Source: Bacilli bacterium (GTDB lineage: Bacteria; Bacillota_I; Bacilli_A; RF39; UBA660). From it: 37,585 nucleotides of DNA. A program made the translations under genes and the position numbers. Positions 35,913 through 37,585 of this stretch are shown here, piece after piece; the first letter of the stretch is position 1; each line of letters begins with the position of its first letter. The notes beneath the pieces are model-generated. The model ran no database searches. It was not told the DNA's origin and saw nothing but the letters and a program-made list of their open reading frames with translations. Location: contig JAFQID010000001.1 of NCBI GenBank assembly GCA_017397685.1, positions 1 through 37,585 on the forward strand, in the 5' to 3' direction.

Positions 35913-35949
35913 TGATAATTATCATATAATAAAAGAGTTTATTTGTCAA
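35913..35949 (-). promoter_or_regulatory. Promoter with operator-like palindrome for the 364-aa gene
   Basis: On the minus strand a perfect TTGACA (35944-35949), a 17-base spacer and TATGAT (35921-35926). A perfect 12-bp palindrome TGATAATTATCA (35913-35924) overlaps the -10 box, a position typical of repressor operators. Confidence 0.6.
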
Positions 35950-36062
35950 CTTTCTAATTATGAAAAAGTATTTAGCGTTTAATAAGTTATTAAAAACTTG
36001 CACAAGGAACAAACGTTGATGTAATTATATCTAGGAACATTTAATAGTTGGGCGGAGCCAAA

Positions 36063-36084
36063 CTTCTAGGAAGAAGGGGGCGAT
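36063..36084 (+). promoter_or_regulatory. Extended SD with local hairpin before the membrane peptide
   Basis: AGAAGGGGGCGAT (36072-36084) closely follows the full anti-SD complement AGAAAGGAGGTGAT and ends 3 bases before the ATG. CTTCT (36063-36067) can pair with AGAAG (36072-36076), partly hiding it. Strong, structured ribosome-binding sites are characteristic of type I toxin mRNAs. Confidence 0.5.
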
Positions 36085-36087
36085 AAA

Positions 36088-36201
36088 ATGAACAAGAAAG
36101 ATTTATTAATTCTATCTCTAGTAATAATTATCTTCCTTTTACTATTCTTACTATTTATAGTATTATATAAAAGAAATCCACCTAACTCAGTTTTGATTTA
36201 G
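36088..36201 (+). CDS. Small hydrophobic peptide, candidate type I toxin (37 aa)
   Basis: A plus-strand gene in a region of minus-strand genes, starting at the ATG at 36088-36090. The product is MNKKDLLILSLVIIIFLLL followed by more Leu/Phe/Ile and the tail YKRNPPNSVLI. It has one ~22-residue TM helix flanked by lysines and ends in a short polar tail, the layout of small membrane toxins of type I systems (Fst/TxpA-like in form, not proven related). The SD is exceptionally strong. The 3' end forms a stem (CACCTAA/TTAGGTG) that overlaps the stop codon. Downstream, on the other strand, is a structured RNA. It could also be a small regulatory membrane peptide. Confidence 0.6.
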   Translation: MNKKDLLILSLVIIIFLLLFLLFIVLYKRNPPNSVLI

Positions 36202-36297
36202 GTGAAACCAATCTAATTTGCAACACTCAACACTGCAATGTTAAGTATTCCTTTTATATTTTATGAAGCTTTCTTCATCTATATACATAATAACATA

Positions 36298-36324
36298 AAA
36301 ACGACTTTTTTTACAAGCCGTTTT
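36298..36324 (-). terminator. Terminator of the candidate small RNA
   Basis: Minus strand: AAAACGGCTT, a 7-base loop, then AAGTCGTTTT and T. Ten pairs including one G·U. Confidence 0.6.
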
Positions 36325-36440
36325 AAATTTTTACTCGAATAGTTCGAGTTTACTTTCAATCTGGTACGTGGATATAGTATATCCGAAACCTAAGTAATCA
36401 GTTAATAAATAACTAATCTCTATTAATATAATATCATATT
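36298..36440 (-). ncRNA. Candidate structured small RNA opposite and downstream of the membrane peptide
   Basis: This gene-free stretch has several strong stems. A 7-1-7 palindrome GGATATA/TATATCC lies at 36370-36384. A 7-bp stem ACTCGAA/TTCGAGT lies at 36333-36349. A 10-bp terminator stem joins 36298-36307 with 36315-36324. The last pairs fully only on the minus strand (a G·U there, an A·C mismatch on plus), and a T run follows on that strand, so the RNA is probably minus-encoded and converges on the toxin-like gene. A promoter-like TTCCAA-16-TATTAT lies upstream (about 36430-36460). The 5' end is uncertain. Confidence 0.45.
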
Positions 36441-36516
36441 TTTTAATATTTGGAACAAAAATATTTCTTTTTTAATATTATTTTAGTTGTACAGCAGATT
36501 GTTATAACGCATTAGT

Positions 36517-37138
36517 TTACAACATAAAATACTTTTCATAATCAGTATAACTTGTCAAATAATCTAAAAACTTTGGTAAGTCTCCTTTATCTCCATTATA
36601 ACCAATTTCTTTTTCTAAAAATTCACTAAACATATAACCTTTATTTTTTGTAATTCTTGATTAATTTTATTATTAGTCTCATTACTTGTTTTATCCTCAT
36701 CATATAATAAAACTACATCAATGTCTAATTCATTAAATATTTCAATGAAAGGAAAATAATGAGGCTTGCCATAACAAGGAAATATACTATATTGTTCAAA
36801 TTGTTTTCCTGATTTCCTTAATAGTTTTTTTAAAAACAATTGGTCATTTATACCTTCAACTATATATACTTTAGATGAGAAAAGTGCATTCATAAATTCT
36901 TTTTTATGAATCTCTAATATATTCGATTTTAATTTTTCTTCATCGTAATATGATTTAGAATTTGAATATAAATTTTCAATATTTATATTTTGAGGTAGAG
37001 AATCTACCGCTTTTTTAAAATCTTTTTTGGACCTTTATACTCAGCATCATTAAAAATAAATAAATTATCAAAATTAATATTTAACAGTACAATTCCAAAA
37101 AAAGAGGCATCAAAGATATTAAACTTACGTTTATACCT
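36517..37138 (-). pseudogene. Remnant of an OLD-family (TOPRIM) nuclease, truncated and frameshifted
   Basis: Three reading frames join into one C-terminal part of an OLD-family endonuclease. 37138-~37035 encodes RYKRKFNIFDASFFGIVLL and FIFNDAEYKGPKK. After a one-base shift at CCAAAAAAG, the next frame gives DFKKAVDSLPQNINIENLY and the TOPRIM motifs VYIVEGINDQLFLKKLL (catalytic Glu) and DVVLLYDEDK (DxD-like). After a second one-base shift at CAAAAAAT near 36645, the last frame gives NKGYMFSEFLEKEIGYNGDK and ends at 36517. The N-terminal ATPase is absent. Both shifts are in the same direction and in A6 runs. OLD proteins act in phage defence, sometimes with a UvrD partner (Gabija); none is present here. 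Confidence 0.75.
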
Positions 37139-37155
37139 TTAGACACCTCATAAAA

Positions 37156-37374
37156 TTATCTTCTTCTTTTTGCTCTTTGTTGAAATTGGTTATTCATGTA
37201 GCTTTCATAACTCACTGTTTTTTGGTCTTCATATGTTATATGTCCTTCTTTGTACTCTTTTGGAACACCAGTTGTTACAACAGCTCTACCATAAGCATCA
37301 GCTTTAAAACCACAAACAACTCTTTTTGGCTGTATTTGTTTTTTTAATAATAATAAATAGTCTTTTTCGGTCAT
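37156..37374 (-). CDS. Small basic uncharacterised protein, 72 aa
   Basis: Begins MTEKDYLLLLKKQIQPKRVV at the ATG at 37372-37374, with AAAGGGGGAT just upstream; a longer frame adds eight residues through the SD. The middle has GFKADAYGRAVVTTGVPKEY and the end is strongly basic (QQRAKRRR), suggesting nucleic-acid contact. I do not recognise a family. It has a strong promoter (37402-37430) and is divergent from the gene starting at 37573, the arrangement of control regions in integrative elements or phages (inference). Confidence 0.65.
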   Translation of the reverse strand: MTEKDYLLLLKKQIQPKRVVCGFKADAYGRAVVTTGVPKEYKEGHITYEDQKTVSYESYMNNQFQQRAKRRR

Positions 37375-37401
37375 ATAAAATCCCCCTTTGAATTGCATAC
37401 T

Positions 37402-37430
37402 ATTCTAGCATAAAATGATTTAGGTGTCAA
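37402..37430 (-). promoter_or_regulatory. Promoter of the 72-aa gene
   Basis: On the minus strand a perfect TTGACA (37425-37430), a 17-base spacer and TAGAAT (37402-37407), about 28 bases before the start codon. A TTGCATTT word lies 4 bases upstream of the -35. Confidence 0.7.
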
Positions 37431-37433
37431 ATT

Positions 37434-37502
37434 TTGCATTTCACAATATTACTTAAAGAGTTAAATGCAATTAATTTTTATTAAAATTTTATTCTTGCAT
37501 TT
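37434..37502. repeat. Three TTGCATTT words in the divergent intergenic region
   Basis: TTGCATTT occurs at 37434-37441 and 37495-37502 and, inverted, at 37463-37470. The starts are 29 and 32 bases apart, close to three helical turns. A fourth partial copy (AATTGCAT) is at 37391-37398. Spacing and position fit an operator array for a regulator of the divergent genes. Confidence 0.5.
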
Positions 37503-37572
37503 AGTCTTTTAATGTTTTTTAATATACATAATCAATTGTTTTCTTAAAGGTGTTTTGAAAGGAAGTAAAACA

Positions 37573-37585
37573 ATGAAAAAAGAAA
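37573..37585 (+). CDS. Start of a divergent plus-strand gene (cut by the window end)
   Basis: An ATG followed by AAAAAAGAAA at the window edge, preceded by GAAAGGAAG about 8 bases upstream. Only four codons (MKKE) are visible, so no product can be named. It would face away from the 72-aa gene. Confidence 0.4.

Noticed and set aside
35913-35924. Fur box
   Set aside because: The standard box is 7-1-7 (TGATAATnATTATCA); this palindrome is 6-6 without the central bases, so only a generic operator is claimed.
36239-36343. A 34-codon plus-strand frame (MLSIPFIFYEAFF...)
   Set aside because: It has no ribosome-binding site and overlaps the terminator and stems of the candidate RNA.
36517-37138. 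Functional Gabija or other OLD-based defence system
   Set aside because: The ATPase half and any UvrD-like partner are missing and the frame is broken twice.

Overview
The window is a strongly A+T-rich bacterial chromosome segment. TGA, TAA and TAG are all used as stops, and several starts have good Shine-Dalgarno (SD) sequences. The gene blocks match low-GC Gram-positives of the Bacilli type: comN-secDF-relA-dtd, hrcA-grpE-dnaK-dnaJ, ybeY-dgkA-cdd-era-yqzL-recO, yqfC-yqfD, and ezrA/ftsK/ymfF-ymfH. The many exported proteins with a conserved 'KCWR(M/I)VR' motif fit an uncultured gut lineage of Bacilli/Mycoplasmatota (RF39-like); that placement is inference only.

Layout: nearly every gene is on the minus strand, so transcription runs from high to low coordinates. 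33057-25089 is a housekeeping run (ezrA, ftsK, deoD, ymfF, ymfH, rpe). 25000-22671 is a compact bacteriocin unit: a peptidase-containing ABC exporter followed by two short double-glycine peptides and a terminator. 22617-17639 holds yqfC, yqfD, a VanZ-like gene, ybeY, dgkA, cdd, era, yqzL and recO. 17454-14086 holds two tandem anchored surface proteins. 13965-7512 is the class I heat-shock operon under a CIRCE element, with pepF between dnaK and dnaJ. 7359-5848 is a third surface protein. 5772-718 is comN-secDF-relA-dtd, and the N-terminus of a fourth surface protein runs off the left edge.

To the right of ezrA (33100-37585) the character changes to an accessory region. It has three unrecognised genes with their own promoters, a plus-strand 37-residue membrane peptide facing a structured minus-strand RNA (a type I toxin-antitoxin candidate), a broken OLD-family nuclease remnant, a small basic protein, and the start of a divergent gene with repeated TTGCATTT words between them.

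The most noteworthy items are: (1) the two-peptide bacteriocin locus, whose peptides carry GxxxG motifs and a C-terminal cysteine each and which has no recognisable immunity gene; (2) a GrpE with a 12-cysteine N-terminal tail; (3) the four-member surface-protein family; (4) the toxin/antisense-RNA candidate; (5) an RSH enzyme whose hydrolase HDxxED motif is degraded while the synthetase motifs are intact. All functional calls come from reading motifs by eye; no database search was run.
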